Positions 20,474-32,151 of a stretch of DNA of 64,000 nucleotides are shown one piece after another. Source of the stretch: Muscardinus avellanarius (lineage: Eukaryota > Chordata > Mammalia > Rodentia > Gliridae); contig OY726578.1 of assembly GCA_963383645.1 (NCBI GenBank), positions 23,418,388-23,482,387 of the forward strand. The letters are read 5' to 3'. The translations under genes and the position numbers were made by a program. The notes under the pieces were generated by a model. That model saw only the letters and a list, made by a program, of their open reading frames with translations, had not been told where the DNA came from and made no database searches. The stretch's first letter is position 1. The number at the start of each line of letters is the position of its first letter.

Positions 20474-21037
20474 CAGAGCCCCAGGTGCTGTAGCCAGACA
20501 CAGGCTGGTGCTGCCCAGAGGAGCCCAGGAGGGGGCCAGGCTGGGACAGCAAGGTGTGCAGGGCACGGCCCGTGGACTGGACGTCAGCACAGTCCATCCT
20601 GGACCTGTGCGGCAGTGCCCACATCCTGAGGGTCAGTCAGCATGTCACAGTGTCCTGTGTCCAGCGCTCTGGCAGGGGCTGGGCTCAGTGGGCCTCACAG
20701 GGCAATGCTTGCGGAGCCTGGGCCAGGGTAACGAGGTTGATCCTTCCGAAAGTGGAGCCCACCCAGTCAGGTGGTCTCTAGAGGGCCCCGCTCTGCACCG
20801 GGCTCCAGCAGGGTCAACAGCCCTCTGACCTGAGCCAGGACACCCACAGCCCTGGAGGGTGGGAACAGTGGTCCTGAGTGATCACTGGGGGGTGACTCTG
20901 CCCCGGGGCTTGAGACCAAGGCTGGATCTCTACCCAGAGAAGCAGCTGCAGGGCGTTGGTCTCCACTGGCCTCTGTCTCTTCTCCCCACACAGCTGGTGA
21001 AAATGGTCCCCAGGACCAGGGAGGAGCCAGAGGACAA

Positions 21038-21088
21038 ATTTGCATAACCCCCAAAACCACTGCCTCCAAAGGCCACAGAGGGTACAAC
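21038..21088 (+). promoter_or_regulatory. B2 octamer promoter
   Basis: ATTTGCAT (21038-21045). The TATA position reads GTACAAC (21082-21088), unlike GTATAAC in B1, B4 and B6. Confidence 0.88.
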
Positions 21089-21141
21089 AGCGGCCATGGA
21101 GCCAGGTTGTGCTGCACACAGGGCTGTGGGGCAGCTCCGCC

Positions 21142-21620
21142 ATGGCCTGCACCCCGCTCCTTCTCCTCCTCACCCTCTGCACAGGTGACCTCCTCAGCCC
21201 CGTCTCCAGGCATGGCCTCCCCAGGCTGCCCGATGCCCTGTCTCCTCCCAGGATGGAGAGAGGGAGGCCCTGGATGGTCCCAGGTTATGAAGCGCCCTCT
21301 CCCCTTTTGTCTTGCAGGCTCTGTGTTCTCCTACGAGCTCACTCAGCGCCCGCCCGCTTTGTCGGTGGCCCCCGGGGGGACGGCCACAATCACCTGCTCT
21401 GGAGATGCCCTGCCAGATAGTTACGCAGATTGGTACCAGCAGAAGACAGGACAGTCCCCTGTGTGTGTGATTTACAATGATAGCGAGCGGCCCTCGGGGA
21501 TCCCAGAGAGAATCTCTGGGTCGAGCTCAGGAACCACAGCCACGCTGACCATTAGCAGAGTCCAGCCCGAGGACGAGGCCAACTATTACTGTTACTCGTG
21601 GAACAGCGATGGACCTAAAG
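21142..21620 (+). CDS. IGLV3: V-lambda segment B2, open but with an extra FR2 cysteine
   Basis: Leader exon 21142-21184 ([14 protein letters not shown]) and V exon 21318-21620 have good splice sites. The exon is open, with both canonical cysteines, [10 protein letters not shown] and germline CDR3 [12 protein letters not shown]2 carries an additional cysteine (SPVCVIY, where other copies have L or R). FR3 has PERISG where the others have PERFSG. Both changes touch framework positions and could lower folding or pairing. The promoter and RSS are intact. It is in spacer type II context, between A4 and A5. Function is possible but less certain than for B3. Confidence 0.9.
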
Positions 21621-21659
21621 CACAGTGACAGAGGCAGATGGTGAAGAGAGACACAAACC
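21621..21659 (+). promoter_or_regulatory. B2 23-bp-spacer RSS
   Basis: CACAGTG (21621-21627), 23-bp spacer, ACACAAACC (21651-21659). Confidence 0.92.
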
Positions 21660-24345
21660 CTCCCTGCCTGTGTCCCACGTCGCAGGCCCCAGGAGCACTG
21701 AGATGCAGCAGGACACGTCTGCACAGCCACCCACATCCTCCCCAGCTGCGCCTCCTCCAGCCTCCAGCCGCCCTCGGCCCAGGTGGACACGGAAGAACTG
21801 AGGCAGAGTCAGCAGGACAGCTTGGCGGGCCTGCTGTGAGCCAGAGCGAGCAGAGGAGGCTGGACCCGTGGAGGCCAGGAGGGTGGAGACATCCTCCGTG
21901 GTCACGGTCCCTGTGCAGCCATGTGTGTGCTGAGGCCACTCCATGTCGGATCTCCTCAACGTCCAGCCTTGAGCTGCTCAGCTCTCAGTCATGACACCCA
22001 TATCCTTGGAGCCCGGCGTCCTGAGCAGAGAGCCCCGTGCAGGGGACCCGGGGGCTGACCCGGAGCCCCTCCAGGGCTGAGCTCTACCCACCCCACTCAG
22101 ACTCTGGCCGCTCACAGAGGCCGCCCTGGAAGGTGCTGAGTGAGCAGAAACCTGCCTCCCTGTTCCTTTCCCTCCTCAGAGAGCTTCAGTCTCCTGGCTG
22201 TGTGAGGCCATGAGCCCGGGGCCGGCCCTAAGTTAGGAAACCCTAGAGGGCCTCAGCCCAGAGCTGGGAAAGCTCAGCGATCAACTGCGGCTCACGGGTC
22301 CTTCTCCTTCTGCCACGGGGCCTCCTCTCTGCTGTGTAGACAGTGAGTGTTGTTCTCCATCTCAGATCGGCCCGCAGGACGCCGGGTCTACAGAGCAGGC
22401 TGTCCACAATTGGCCATGAGGGACCTCGGAGGCCGGGCTACAGTTAGAAAGATGTGTTTCTTCTCCTGACCCCCCCCCCCGTGCAGATATTCAAAAGTTC
22501 CCCTGGATCCCTCATTCCTAGCTCCATAACATGAGAACACAGTCGGACAACTTAGAACTCTTTGTCAGGAAGGAGCCCATTGGGTTTAATCCACCCTGTG
22601 GGGGAATCCAGGCACAGTTGGACAAGAACACTCCTGTCTACACTGAAAGCCAGCTAAGGACCAATGCCAGGGCTGGGGATGGAGCTGAGAAGTGGAATGC
22701 CACAGCTTCAATCCCTGGTAACAAATATAAAAATAAAGTACAAAATAAGGAAACCTCCACTGTTTTATTATTTGTAAGGATCATGAATTATTCTCAGTAG
22801 TAAGGAACATGAATTCCTTACTAATAGTTCTACAAGCTGGAGTCCAAGGCCCTGCACCAGCAGAGTCAGTGTGTCAGGAGTGTCCTCCAGCTGCGTCTTC
22901 TAGAGACTGTGAGCAGAAAGATCCCACAGTATCAGGTGGTATTGTCTGCACACTTTTAGGCATCCAAACCTCCGTGCCTTCCATGAGAGAAGGGCCCTTA
23001 GGACTAACCCCTGCCTAAGAGGTCAGCCTTTAATGCTGTTACCTTGAGGGTGAAGGTTCCACAGACACTCAGGCCCAGCACTGCCTGATCACCACCCACA
23101 CTCTAGAGGAAATGGCCAGACCTCAGTGGGTCCTATGGGACTCTCTCCCGGGCTGTGACGCCCTCTGGCTCCGTCATAGGGACGGCCATGGCTCCCCTGC
23201 CCGGCCTTGTTGCTGCTGGGCATTGGCTCTTCTCCTGGGATCTGGCTGCTTTCCACGAATCTCAGCAGGGACCCTCTGACCAGGCCGGTGGGTGCGTCCT
23301 GTGGCCTGTGTGCATTTGTGTAGTATGTGGAGCGTGTTTAGGGGGCCTGGGTTCACTCTGTCCACTCAGTATTATCAGGTTCCTCATACACAGGAGGCCA
23401 TGTTCACGGGATGGTCTAGGTCCAGGTCCTGGTGCTCAGCAGGGAGACGGCCTGTGAGCACTGGACAATGAGTCCCACAGGGTACGTGGGACCTGATGAC
23501 GGGCTGTCCACAGACCCCTGGAGAGGACATGGGCACTGGACACAGAGGACGTTGAAGGAACCACAGTGAGAGATGGATCCCTGTGCGTCTCGGCTGTGAC
23601 CACACTGCGTCCGAGCTCGCCTTGTAAACACAAGCTGTGTGTGAGACATGAACAGAATGTGAAGCTTCTGTCCCCATCCCTCCACAGGTCACACAGCACA
23701 CGTATTTAGGAAACAGTTCACTTTGTTTCTTTCTACATAAAGTCTGCACTCACTGTTGGTGGTTGTTGGAGAGGTGACATGGGAAGGAGGAAGGCTTTGC
23801 ACTAGACTCCAGCAGGCCCTGCCGTGTGGGGAGGAGGAAGCCCTAGACCTCTCCTTCTGTTCATGGCCCCTGTGTGTGGAGGGGTAAGAAAGTCAAGGAT
23901 GGAGAGAGATTTGCTAGTCATGGGCTCCTGCTGTCTCTGGTAATCTCAATTGTCAGAAACTGTGCCTGGGAGGCTGCTTTGCTGTCTGTGTCTAGGACCC
24001 AGCAGCCAACACCACCCACTTGACTTTCACCCACAGGGCACCCAGAGAAGCCATCCCTGGGCCTCTGTCTCCCTGTGGCCTGATACCTCTCTGCAGATGC
24101 CCCACAATCCCAGACACAGGAGCAATGTGCCTAGGGTCACCCTGCCAAATCCTCCTCCAAAACCCTGTGCTCGTGTTTCCATGGTAACCAGAGCCCCTCC
24201 TTGGTCCTGGGGAGGCAGGGCACAGAGAGCAGAGGGGCTACCCCTGGGGCCAGGTGTAGGGATCAGGGAGCCACACCCTTACAGCCTGCTGTCAATCTCA
24301 TCTGTACCCAGGACACCTGAGCCTCCCAGGCCCTGTGTGATGTGA
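21660..24345. other. Post-B2 / pre-A5 intergenic block
   Basis: Paralogous to the regions after B3, B4, B5 and B6. It holds the empty target sites for both the LTR (about 22822) and the L1 element (about 22625). No gene is recognised. Confidence 0.7.
22669..22738 (+). repeat. ID-like SINE fragment
   Basis: Same element as at 7823, starting 'agggctggggatggagctga' and ending in an A-rich tail. Confidence 0.55.
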
Positions 24346-24359
24346 CCACCAGAGGGCAG
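24346..24359 (+). promoter_or_regulatory. CTCF-core-like motif upstream of A5
   Basis: CCACCAGAGGGCAG, 14/14 match, about 1.17 kb upstream of the A5 octamer. Confidence 0.6.
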
Positions 24360-24585
24360 CAGAGACCCGCCTGCCCAGGCCCTGGGGATGGGTGGGCTGG
24401 GCCTCAGGGGATCTTGCCCTTTTATTTTTGGTGAACTGTAGTCATCATCTTAAGGAGTCCACGATGGCAGAGACACACGCATACATCATCCATTCAGCCC
24501 TTCCCTAACCCCACCCCATTCCCCCCTTCTCCCTCTCCTCATGTTTGGCTTAGTGGGTGATTTGATAGGTTTGTGAATGGAAGCC

Positions 24586-24752
24586 CTTCCTCCTTCCTTC
24601 CTTCCTCCCTTCCGACCTTTCCTCCCTCTCTTCCTTCCTTCCTTCCCTCCCTTTCTCCTTCCTCCCTCCTTTCCTTCCTTCCTTCCCTTCCTTCCTCCTC
24701 CCTCCCTCCCTCCTTCCTTCCTCCTTCCTTCTTTCCTGCTTCCTTCCTTCCT
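24586..24752 (+). repeat. Pyrimidine (CTTCC)n tract
   Basis: About 165 bp of CCTT/CTTCC repeats next to the antisense SINE remnant at 24750-24912. Confidence 0.9.
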
Positions 24753-24912
24753 AGTGAGAATTGGACTCGGGTGCTCTCTATCTCTGAGCTACATCCTAAC
24801 TTTTATTAGAGACAGGCTCCTCCAAGTTTCCACACTCATCTCGTCCCTGAGATCCTGTTTCCTGGGCTCTGAGTATGTGGAGTTACAGGCTGCACAGCGC
24901 ACAGCACACGCC
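24750..24912 (-). repeat. Degraded B1-dID SINE, antisense
   Basis: Paralog of the element at 11587. Confidence 0.65.
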
Positions 24913-25510
24913 AAGGCTCTGTCAACAGTTCGTGTGCACATGGACACCGTAGGATTTCGTCTGGCTCCACTCAGGAGCTGTGTGATCTTGACAGGACCCT
25001 GCTGCCCCCGTGTCTGGCTGTCACGTGGAGACTGGGGTCAGCGGTCACTGTTCTGTGGTGAAGGGACCTCTGAACGGAGCTTAAACTCCTGAACACCTGG
25101 ACTCTGCTGGAAACTCACTGAGAGAAGCCCTGCAGCCTCACACCAAGATGGCTCACCTCCCTCCTGGGCCAGGATTCCACTCAGCAAGGTGATGGGCTTC
25201 CTGCCAGGACAGTCACAAGGTCAGCCCTGTCCCTCCCAGGACCCTCTGGGCAAAAACAGGTCACCCAGGCCAGGACTCCAGGCTGCAAGAAAGACACAGA
25301 CACGTCCCCTCTGGGCTCTGTATGGCCAGGGCATCAGGAGAGTGGACAGACACCATGGAGTGGAGGTCACCTGGACTGTGGGGCCAGCAGGCACAGGAGG
25401 GCCCCATAAGCTGGGTGCTGTGTGCAGGGTCCCCCTCTCCTCCTGTGCCCTGGACTGAGCATTGCCCCAGACTCCACCAGGCTCCTCCTTCAGCCTCCTG
25501 AGCTGGGCTG

Positions 25511-25549
25511 ATTTGCATAGAGGCAGCTCTCTCCAGCAGGGGATAAGAG
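25511..25549 (+). promoter_or_regulatory. A5 octamer promoter
   Basis: ATTTGCAT (25511-25518) with GATAAGAG at 25542. Confidence 0.9.
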
Positions 25550-25603
25550 AGGCCAGGGGGAAGGCAGCCCAGCCTGGCCTGGGGAGCAGCCTGCACATGC
25601 ACC

Positions 25604-26286
25604 ATGGCCTGGACCCCCCTCCTCCTGGGACTCCTGGCTCACTGCGCAGGTGCTGTCTAGAGACCACCCAGCCAGCTCAGCAGGGCCGGCCTGTGTGGGC
25701 AGGGGCTCAGACCTGTGCAGGATGGGGCTGGGGGCTGGGGCTGACCTCCCCACCCTGGGCTCACTGGTTGTGTGAGCCTTAGGGGCTGGGGTTGCCAGGA
25801 CACGGGGCAGGACTGCTCCTGTGTCAAGGCTCCATGCTCCAGCCAAGCCCATGGCGAGCTGGTGGGGAGGCTGATGGAGGGTGATCTCTGTGCCCAGTGA
25901 ATCCCTGAAGCTGAGCCAGGCCCAGAGAGGGGGCTCCTGGGATTGTTCCTTCTTCACCTGCACATAACTCCTATCCTCTGCCCGCAGGCTGCGTGGCCTC
26001 CTATGAGCTGACTCAGCCCTCCTCGGTGTCCGTGACCTTGGGACAGACGGCCAGGATCACCTGTGGGGGTAACAACATTGGAAGTAAATATGTGCACTGG
26101 TACCAGCAGAAGCCACCACAGGCCCCTGTGCTGGTCATCTATACTGATAGCAAGCGGCCCTCAGGCATCCCTGACCGATTCTCTGGCTCCAACTCGGGGA
26201 ACACGGCCACCCTGACCATCAGCGGGGCCCAGGCCGAGGACGAGGCTGACTACTACTGTCAGGTGTGGGACGGCAGTACTGGAGCT
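25604..26286 (+). CDS. IGLV3: V-lambda segment A5, apparently functional
   Basis: Leader exon 25604-25649 and V exon 25988-26286 are open with consensus splice sites. FR1 has [12 protein letters not shown] where most A genes have SVTPGQ. CDR1 is NNIGSKY, CDR2 TDSKRPS and germline CDR3 [10 protein letters not shown]. All core V-domain residues are present and the RSS is perfect. The frame stops two codons after the heptamer starts (SD then TAA), so an unrearranged transcript would end at once. It belongs with A4 and A9 and sits in a type II unit before B3. Confidence 0.94.
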
Positions 26287-26325
26287 CACAGTGACTAAGG
26301 CCCAGGGGGAAGTGAGACCCAAACT
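26287..26325 (+). promoter_or_regulatory. A5 23-bp-spacer RSS
   Basis: CACAGTG (26287-26293), 23-bp spacer, ACCCAAACT (26317-26325). Confidence 0.92.
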
Positions 26326-27746
26326 GCCCCAGCCTGGCCCGCGGCCCCTCCCTGCAGCTCACAGCACAGGAGCCCCAGCCACAGGGGGCGCTGGCCCCTG
26401 CCACATATTCCTAAACAGTGGGACAGTCCTGCCCTCTCCACTGATGCCCTGAGACCTGAGCAGGTCACCTGAGTTGACTTGAGCTGCCCCTTCCAGGGCC
26501 ACCTGTGAGTTCCAGGCCCCTGGGTCTTAAGCTTCAGGGGAATCCACAGTGATGGGGTGTTCGCTGTGGTTCAGAAGGGCGGCGGGGATGGTTCTAGCCT
26601 GGGGCTTGTGCACTGGAGGGTTAAAGCAGGTCTGGAAGGAACAGACTGGGACTGGGGATCGTCTGTGATGCAGTGAAGTTGGTGGATATTGGGGCACAGG
26701 ATGTCCTGCGTGGGGTCGTGATTGGCAGATGTCTTAGACAAGCTTCCTGCCTGCCCAGGTGAGAGGTGTTTCTTCACTACAGGCGGCTGCCAACCTGTAC
26801 GCAGGTTCTCAGGAATGGGCTGGATGAGGAGCGACTGAGTTACGGTTTTCACCCTCAGGCTCCTGGGCACGCGGTCCTGGGTCCAACAGTGACGCTGACA
26901 CAGGGGACCTCCGTCCTCAGACCAGCACACTTTCAGGACAGTGATGATGGGTCAGGGGCGGGGAGCTGCCATCCCAGAGGGAAGCAGACACACAGGCCTC
27001 CATGTAGGGTGAGGTCCTGGGTCAGCCCCTTGCGGAGCTGCAGGACTCCTTTCTAGGGATAGAAATGAGCGTGAGGGTCCCCAAAGGTGAGGTGGGGTGG
27101 GGTCTGGGTGGAGGGGAGGCCATCCCAGGTCCAGGGCGGCCCTGACAGGACTGAGGTCAGGAAGGCATGGCGGCCTGGCCCTGCCTGTTCCAGCTCCACC
27201 CAGCAGTGCCCGGGCTCCTCCTCCCTCCTCAGGACCCTTCTCCCCATCCCCTGCCTCCCCCCTCATGGCCTCCCCTCTGTCTGCCCCCTCTGTGCAGAGC
27301 CTCCCTGCTCCAAGCCAGGGCTGCAGAGGAGCCCAGCCTAACCTGGGCCAGAGCTGCTTCCTGCCCATGTGCGACAAAGCCATTGGCAGCAGCACCTCAG
27401 GGCCTCACAGTGGGAGGGGTCTGCGACAGCCTGGGGACCCTCAATGCTCCCGGCAGGACTCTGATGACCCTCTCAGCTGAGGCCATCTTGTCTCCTCCTG
27501 CTGCTGCACCGGAGGCCACCTGTGGCCCCTGCACGTAGCCAGAGCACCTCCATCACCCGTTGCCCTGACCTGCTCCGTCCTCGGACTCGTGGGATATGAC
27601 CACGAGTCAAAAAGAAATCACAGGCTCCAACTGGGCAGGAGAAAAGCCTGTTAGACATTCCTGCATCCTGTCTTGTCTTCAGCGGTGAGCTTGTCATGAA
27701 TATCAGGTGCACAGAACCGACACACCCATTTAAAAGCCTGCAGCTC

Positions 27747-27927
27747 GGCCGGGTGTGGTGGCGCATGCCTGTAATCCCCGCGCTTGGGAGGCAGAGACAG
27801 GAGAATCGGGCAGGTACGAACCCAGCCATGCTGGCTTAAGAGACCCTGTTTCCAAATAAAGATATAAAAATAGGTCTGGGAGTGTAGCCCAGAGGTAGAA
27901 GGGCTTCTAAGAACCCTTGTACCACCA
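27747..27927 (+). mobile_element. B1-dID SINE
   Basis: Paralog of 19056, starting 'ggccgggtgtggtggcgcat', with an ID-like second half and the same short flanking duplication. Confidence 0.8.
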
Positions 27928-27970
27928 ATACATACATACATACATACATACATACATACATACATACATA
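27927..27970 (+). repeat. (CATA)n microsatellite
   Basis: About ten CATA units in the SINE tail, where the copy at 19242 has AAAT. Confidence 0.92.
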
Positions 27971-28032
27971 AATTCCTGCAGCAATTCAAGAGAGAAACCG
28001 CACATTGGCGGTTAATTTGTTCAATATATATT

Positions 28033-28237
28033 CTTTTTTTTTGTAGACTTGGGGTTCTCATCCAAAGGTATTCTACCCCTGATCTACACCCTCAACCCTA
28101 GTTTACTTTTATTTGAAACTGTCTGTGTAGGTTGATGAGAATCTCACTACTTGCAGAGGCTGTCCTCAAACCAGCCATTCCCCAGTCTCAGCTTCCCAAG
28201 TACTGGGATTCCAGGCATGCACACCATACCCAGCTCC
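28033..28237 (-). mobile_element. B1-dID SINE, antisense
   Basis: Paralog of 19326-19530. Confidence 0.7.
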
Positions 28238-29183
28238 TTCCCTATTCTAATGAAATAGTGTCCCTGCCATGTTTCTTCCCTAGCTGCAGGGAGGGTCTGT
28301 CTCTGCGGGTCACTGAGGCCCAGAGGAGGTGCTGATGGCTCCCTGCAGCCAGGCACAGCAGCCCCCACCTCAGGAGCTCAGCCCACCAAGAGGCTCCTTG
28401 AACCAGGAGGGTGATGGAGGAGGGGGCCCTGCCCAGCTGTGGGCTCCAACAGAGACTGAGGCCCAACAGGCTCAGCAGACAGGACCTGGCCCACCGCCAC
28501 AGTTCAGTCCGCAGGAGCCTGGGCCTGAGCCTGGGCCTGACCCGAGAACCCCCCAGGGAGCTGCGCGGTAGGACCAGGAGAATATTCCACGGTCTCTTCT
28601 CCCTGAGCCCTGAAGCTCCTGTGACTCAGCTGCCCAGGGGAGGTGGCCTGAGGCACCTGCCGCTCAGCTGCTCAGGAGAAAGGGCACAGAGGACAGGCAA
28701 AGAAACACGGGAGCCAGGCCAGCCCTGCCAGCCCACAGCCCAGCATGGCCGCTCTAGCGCTCATCTGGCTCAGCCCCGTGCTCCTCCACCTGCAGCTAGG
28801 CTGTAATGGGGACAGCAGCTATCTGTGTGGACTCGAGCTGCCCACACCCCTACTCCTACAGCACCCTGCCCTCCCGGCCACAAACGCAGATCCAGGCTCC
28901 ATAGAGAGCACCTCACCTGTTCCTCTGGATTGTGTGTTTGTGAAGAGCTGCACACACAGTTTTCTCTCCATCTCTGACTCACACCAAGCACAACGGTGGG
29001 GACTTTCACAGGGACAGGGTCTCTGGAACCGGACTGTCCACTGAGGCCACTGGCACCGCCTCCCTCCTCTGCTGAAGAGGCAGGGGGCAGCTGGCCGTGG
29101 GTGGGCTGGACGCCCTGCCCCCAGCTCTGAACCAGGGGCCTGGGGTCACCCTGAGAGGGCAGCGCCGTGCTGAGCCTCCTCCA

Positions 29184-29197
29184 CCAGCAGGGGGCAG
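29184..29197 (+). promoter_or_regulatory. CTCF-core-like motif upstream of B3
   Basis: CCAGCAGGGGGCAG, 14/14 match, 576 bp upstream of the B3 octamer. Confidence 0.6.
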
Positions 29198-29759
29198 CAG
29201 AGACCCAGGCGCTGCAGCCAGGACACAGGCTGGTGCTGCCCAGGGGAGCCCAGGAGGGGGCCAGCCTGGGTCAGCAGGGTGTGCAGGGCACGGCCCGTGG
29301 GCTGGACGTCAGCACAGTCCATCCTGGACCTGTGTGGCAGTGCCCAATCCTGAGCGTCAGTCAGCATGTCATGGTGTCCAGCGCTCTGGCAGGAGCTGGG
29401 CTCAGTGGACCTCACAGAGCAATGCCTGGGGGGCCTGGGCCAGGGTAACGAGGCTGATCCTGCAGGAAAGGGGAGCCCACCCAGTCAGGTGGTCTCTAGA
29501 GGGCCCCGCTCTGCCACCGGGCTCCAGCAGAGTCAACAGCCCTCTGACCTGAGCCAGGACACCCACAGCCCTGGTGAGTGGGGACAGTGGTCCTGAGTGA
29601 TCACTTGGGGGTGACTGTGACCCGGGGATTGAGACCAAGGCTGGATTTCTGCCCTGAGAAGCAGCTGCAGGGCGTGGGTCTCCACCAGCCTCTGTCTCTT
29701 CTCCCCACACAGCTGGTGAAAATGGTCCCCAGGACCAGGGAGGAGCCAGGAGAGGACAA

Positions 29760-29810
29760 ATTTGCATAACCCCCATCACCACTGCCTCCAAAGGCCTCAG
29801 AGGGTACAAC
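29760..29810 (+). promoter_or_regulatory. B3 octamer promoter
   Basis: ATTTGCAT (29760-29767) with the GTACAAC variant at 29804. Confidence 0.88.
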
Positions 29811-29863
29811 AGCGGCCCTGGAGCCAGGTTGTGCTGCACACAGGGCTGTGGGGCAGCTCCGCC

Positions 29864-30343
29864 ATGGCCTGCACCCTGCTCCTTCTCCTCCTCACCCTCT
29901 GCACAGGTGACCTCCTCAGCCCCGTCCCCAGGCATGGCCTCCCCAGGCTGCCCTACCTCCTGTCTCCTCCCAGGATGGAGAGAGGGAGGCCCTGGATGGT
30001 CCCGGGTTATGAAGCGCCCTCTCCCCTTTTCTCTTGCAGGCTCTGTGTTCTCCTACGAGCTCACTCAGCGCCCGCCAGCTTTGTCGGTGGCCCCCGGGGG
30101 GACGGCCACAATCACCTGCTCTGGAGATGCCCTGCCAAAATACTACGCATATTGGTACCAGCAGAAGGCAGGACAGTCCCCTGTGCTTGTGATTTACAAT
30201 GATAGCAAGCGGCCCGCGGGGATCCCAGAGAGATTCTCTGGGTCGAGCTCAGGGACCACAGCCACGCTGACCATCAGCAGAGTCCAGGCCGAGGACGAGG
30301 CTGACTATTACTGTTCCTCAGAAAACAGCGATGGTACTCAATC
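29864..30343 (+). CDS. IGLV3: V-lambda segment B3, apparently functional
   Basis: Leader exon 29864-29906 ([14 protein letters not shown]) and V exon 30040-30343 are joined by a 133-bp intron. The spliced frame has Cys 41, Trp 53 and Cys 106. CDR1 region is [13 protein letters not shown]2 NDSKRPA and germline CDR3 [10 protein letters not shown]. No framework substitutions of concern are seen and the RSS is perfect. The V frame stays open through the RSS for about 60 more codons, but this tail is not conserved in frame between copies. It is the last V before the L1 insertion. Confidence 0.94.
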
Positions 30344-30382
30344 CACAGTGACAGAGACAGATGGTGAAGAGAGACACAAACC
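30344..30382 (+). promoter_or_regulatory. B3 23-bp-spacer RSS
   Basis: CACAGTG (30344-30350), 23-bp spacer, ACACAAACC (30374-30382). Confidence 0.92.
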
Positions 30383-31346
30383 CTCCCTGCCTGCGTCCCG
30401 CGTCGCCGGCCCCAGGAGCACTGAGACGCAGCAGGACACATCTGCAAAGCCACCCACATCCTCCCCAGCTGCGCCTCCTCCAGCCTCCAGCCGCCCTTGG
30501 CCCAGGTGGACACGGGAGGACTGAGGGAGAGTCAGCAGGACAGCGTGTCTGGTCTACTGTGAGCCAGAGCAAGCAGAGGGAGGCTGGACCAGTGGAGACC
30601 AGGAGGGTGGAGACGTCCTCCGTGGTCACGGTCCCTGGGTGGCCCTGTGTGTTCTGTGGCCACTCCATGTCGGATCTCCTCAACGTCCAGCCCTGGAGCT
30701 GCTCAGCTCTCAGCCCTGACACCCATACCCTTGGAGCCCGGTGTCCTGAGCAGAGAGCCCCGTGCAGAGGACCCGGGGGCTGACCCGGAGCCCCTCCAGG
30801 GCTGAGCTCCTACCCACCCCACTCAGACTCTGGCCGCTCACAGAGGCCGCCCTGGAAGGTGCTGAGTGAGCAGAAAACTGCCTCCCTGTTCCTTTCCGTC
30901 CTCAGAGAGCTTCAGTCTCCTGGCTGTGTGAGGCCATGAGCCCGGGGCCGGCCCTAAGTTAAGAAGCCCTAGAGGGCCTCAGCCCAGAGCCGGGAAAGCT
31001 CAGCGATCAACTGCGGCTCACGGGTCCTTCTCCTTCTGCCACGGGGCCTCCTCTCTGCTGTGTAGACACTGAGTGTTGTCCTCCATCTCAGATCGGCCCG
31101 CAGGACGCCGGGTCTACAGAGCAGGCTGTCCACAATTGGCCATGAGGGACCTCGGAGGCCGGGCTACAGTTAGAAAGATGTGTTTCTTCTCCTGACTCCC
31201 CCGTGCAGACATTCAAAAGTTCCCCTGGATCCCTCATTCCTAGCTCCATAACATAAGGACACAGTCAGACACACCAAGCACTGTTTGCCAGGAAGGAGCC
31301 CATTGGGTTTAATCCACCCTGTGGGGGAATCCAGGCACAGTTGGAC
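30383..31346. other. B3 3' flank
   Basis: Paralogous to 21660-22625 and 43227-44200. It ends at the L1 target site. No gene is seen. Confidence 0.65.
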
Positions 31347-31359
31347 AAGAACAACTCTG
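31347..31359 (+). repeat. Left target-site duplication of the L1-derived element
   Basis: AAGAACAACTCTG, repeated at 34123-34135. The paralog near 22625 has one uninterrupted 'aagaacactcctgtctac'. Confidence 0.88.
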
Positions 31360-32151
31360 GACTTCCGGGAAGATGGCGACCGAGAAAAGCGGGGCTTAAG
31401 AGCCCTGCTAACAACAAATCTCCATTACCACAAAATCAGCGCCTTTCATAGCCAGAAAACACCATCACCAGTGAAACAAAAAATCACCAGGCTCCAGAGA
31501 GAAAGCGGACTGAGAACAGAGCCACAGAGGAGATAACCGACATTGCGCCCGAGGACGCGGCAGACGCGGCAGCAGCGCCATACTGCCGGCGGCACCGGCG
31601 AATTCACGGGATGGCTACAGCAAGCCGAGGTGAGCTGCTGCGGAACAGCCAGGCGGGATTTCTCCGCGCAGAGAGCATCTAAAGCTCCCAGTGGCCGAGC
31701 TCAGCACACGCTGCAGGGATTCAGAGTAGAAATCAAAATCAAGAAGAAAAACACCAGCCCCATAGCCGAGGGCGTAGCAGCGGCGCCATATTGCCACTGG
31801 CGGCAGCAGCAGCGAATTCAGCGAGGCCAGTACAGCTACATCTGCGTACTCAAGAACAGGGAGTCAAATTGCGGGCCACAGAGGAGAAATCCCAGTACTG
31901 TACTCCCTGGGACTTGACCCAGTGGGGGAGGGGCGGTGGCAGAGATATCACACCATAGGAGAACGTGCAACCTGGCACCCCCCACAGTCTAAAGCAGCCT
32001 CTATCGACTCTCTGGGTCGGAGACTCTGTGATAAAACCCAGTAAAGGAGTAGTGGGGTCCGAGATACTACTGACTCGAGATCCAGAACACCTTAAGGGAA
32101 GTCATAGTGACCCAAGGGAAGAACCCAGAGAAGGCACAAACATCGGAAATC

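Larger units (their letters stand above)
26326..29183. other. Type II spacer between A5 and B3
   Basis: Closely matches 17667-20459, with the same two SINEs and pre-B block. Compared with that copy it keeps the 'cgcaggatgtcctgcg' region intact. No gene is recognised. Confidence 0.65.

Noticed and set aside
26375..26395. 'gccacagggggcgctgg' after type II A genes (also 17718 and 63588) as an additional CTCF site.
   Set aside because: It is one base short of the core consensus, so it needs a gap to match; too weak to list.
27927..27970. Regular short repeats considered as a CRISPR-like array (also 48097).
   Set aside because: They are CATA microsatellites in a SINE tail in a mammalian locus; no spacers exist.
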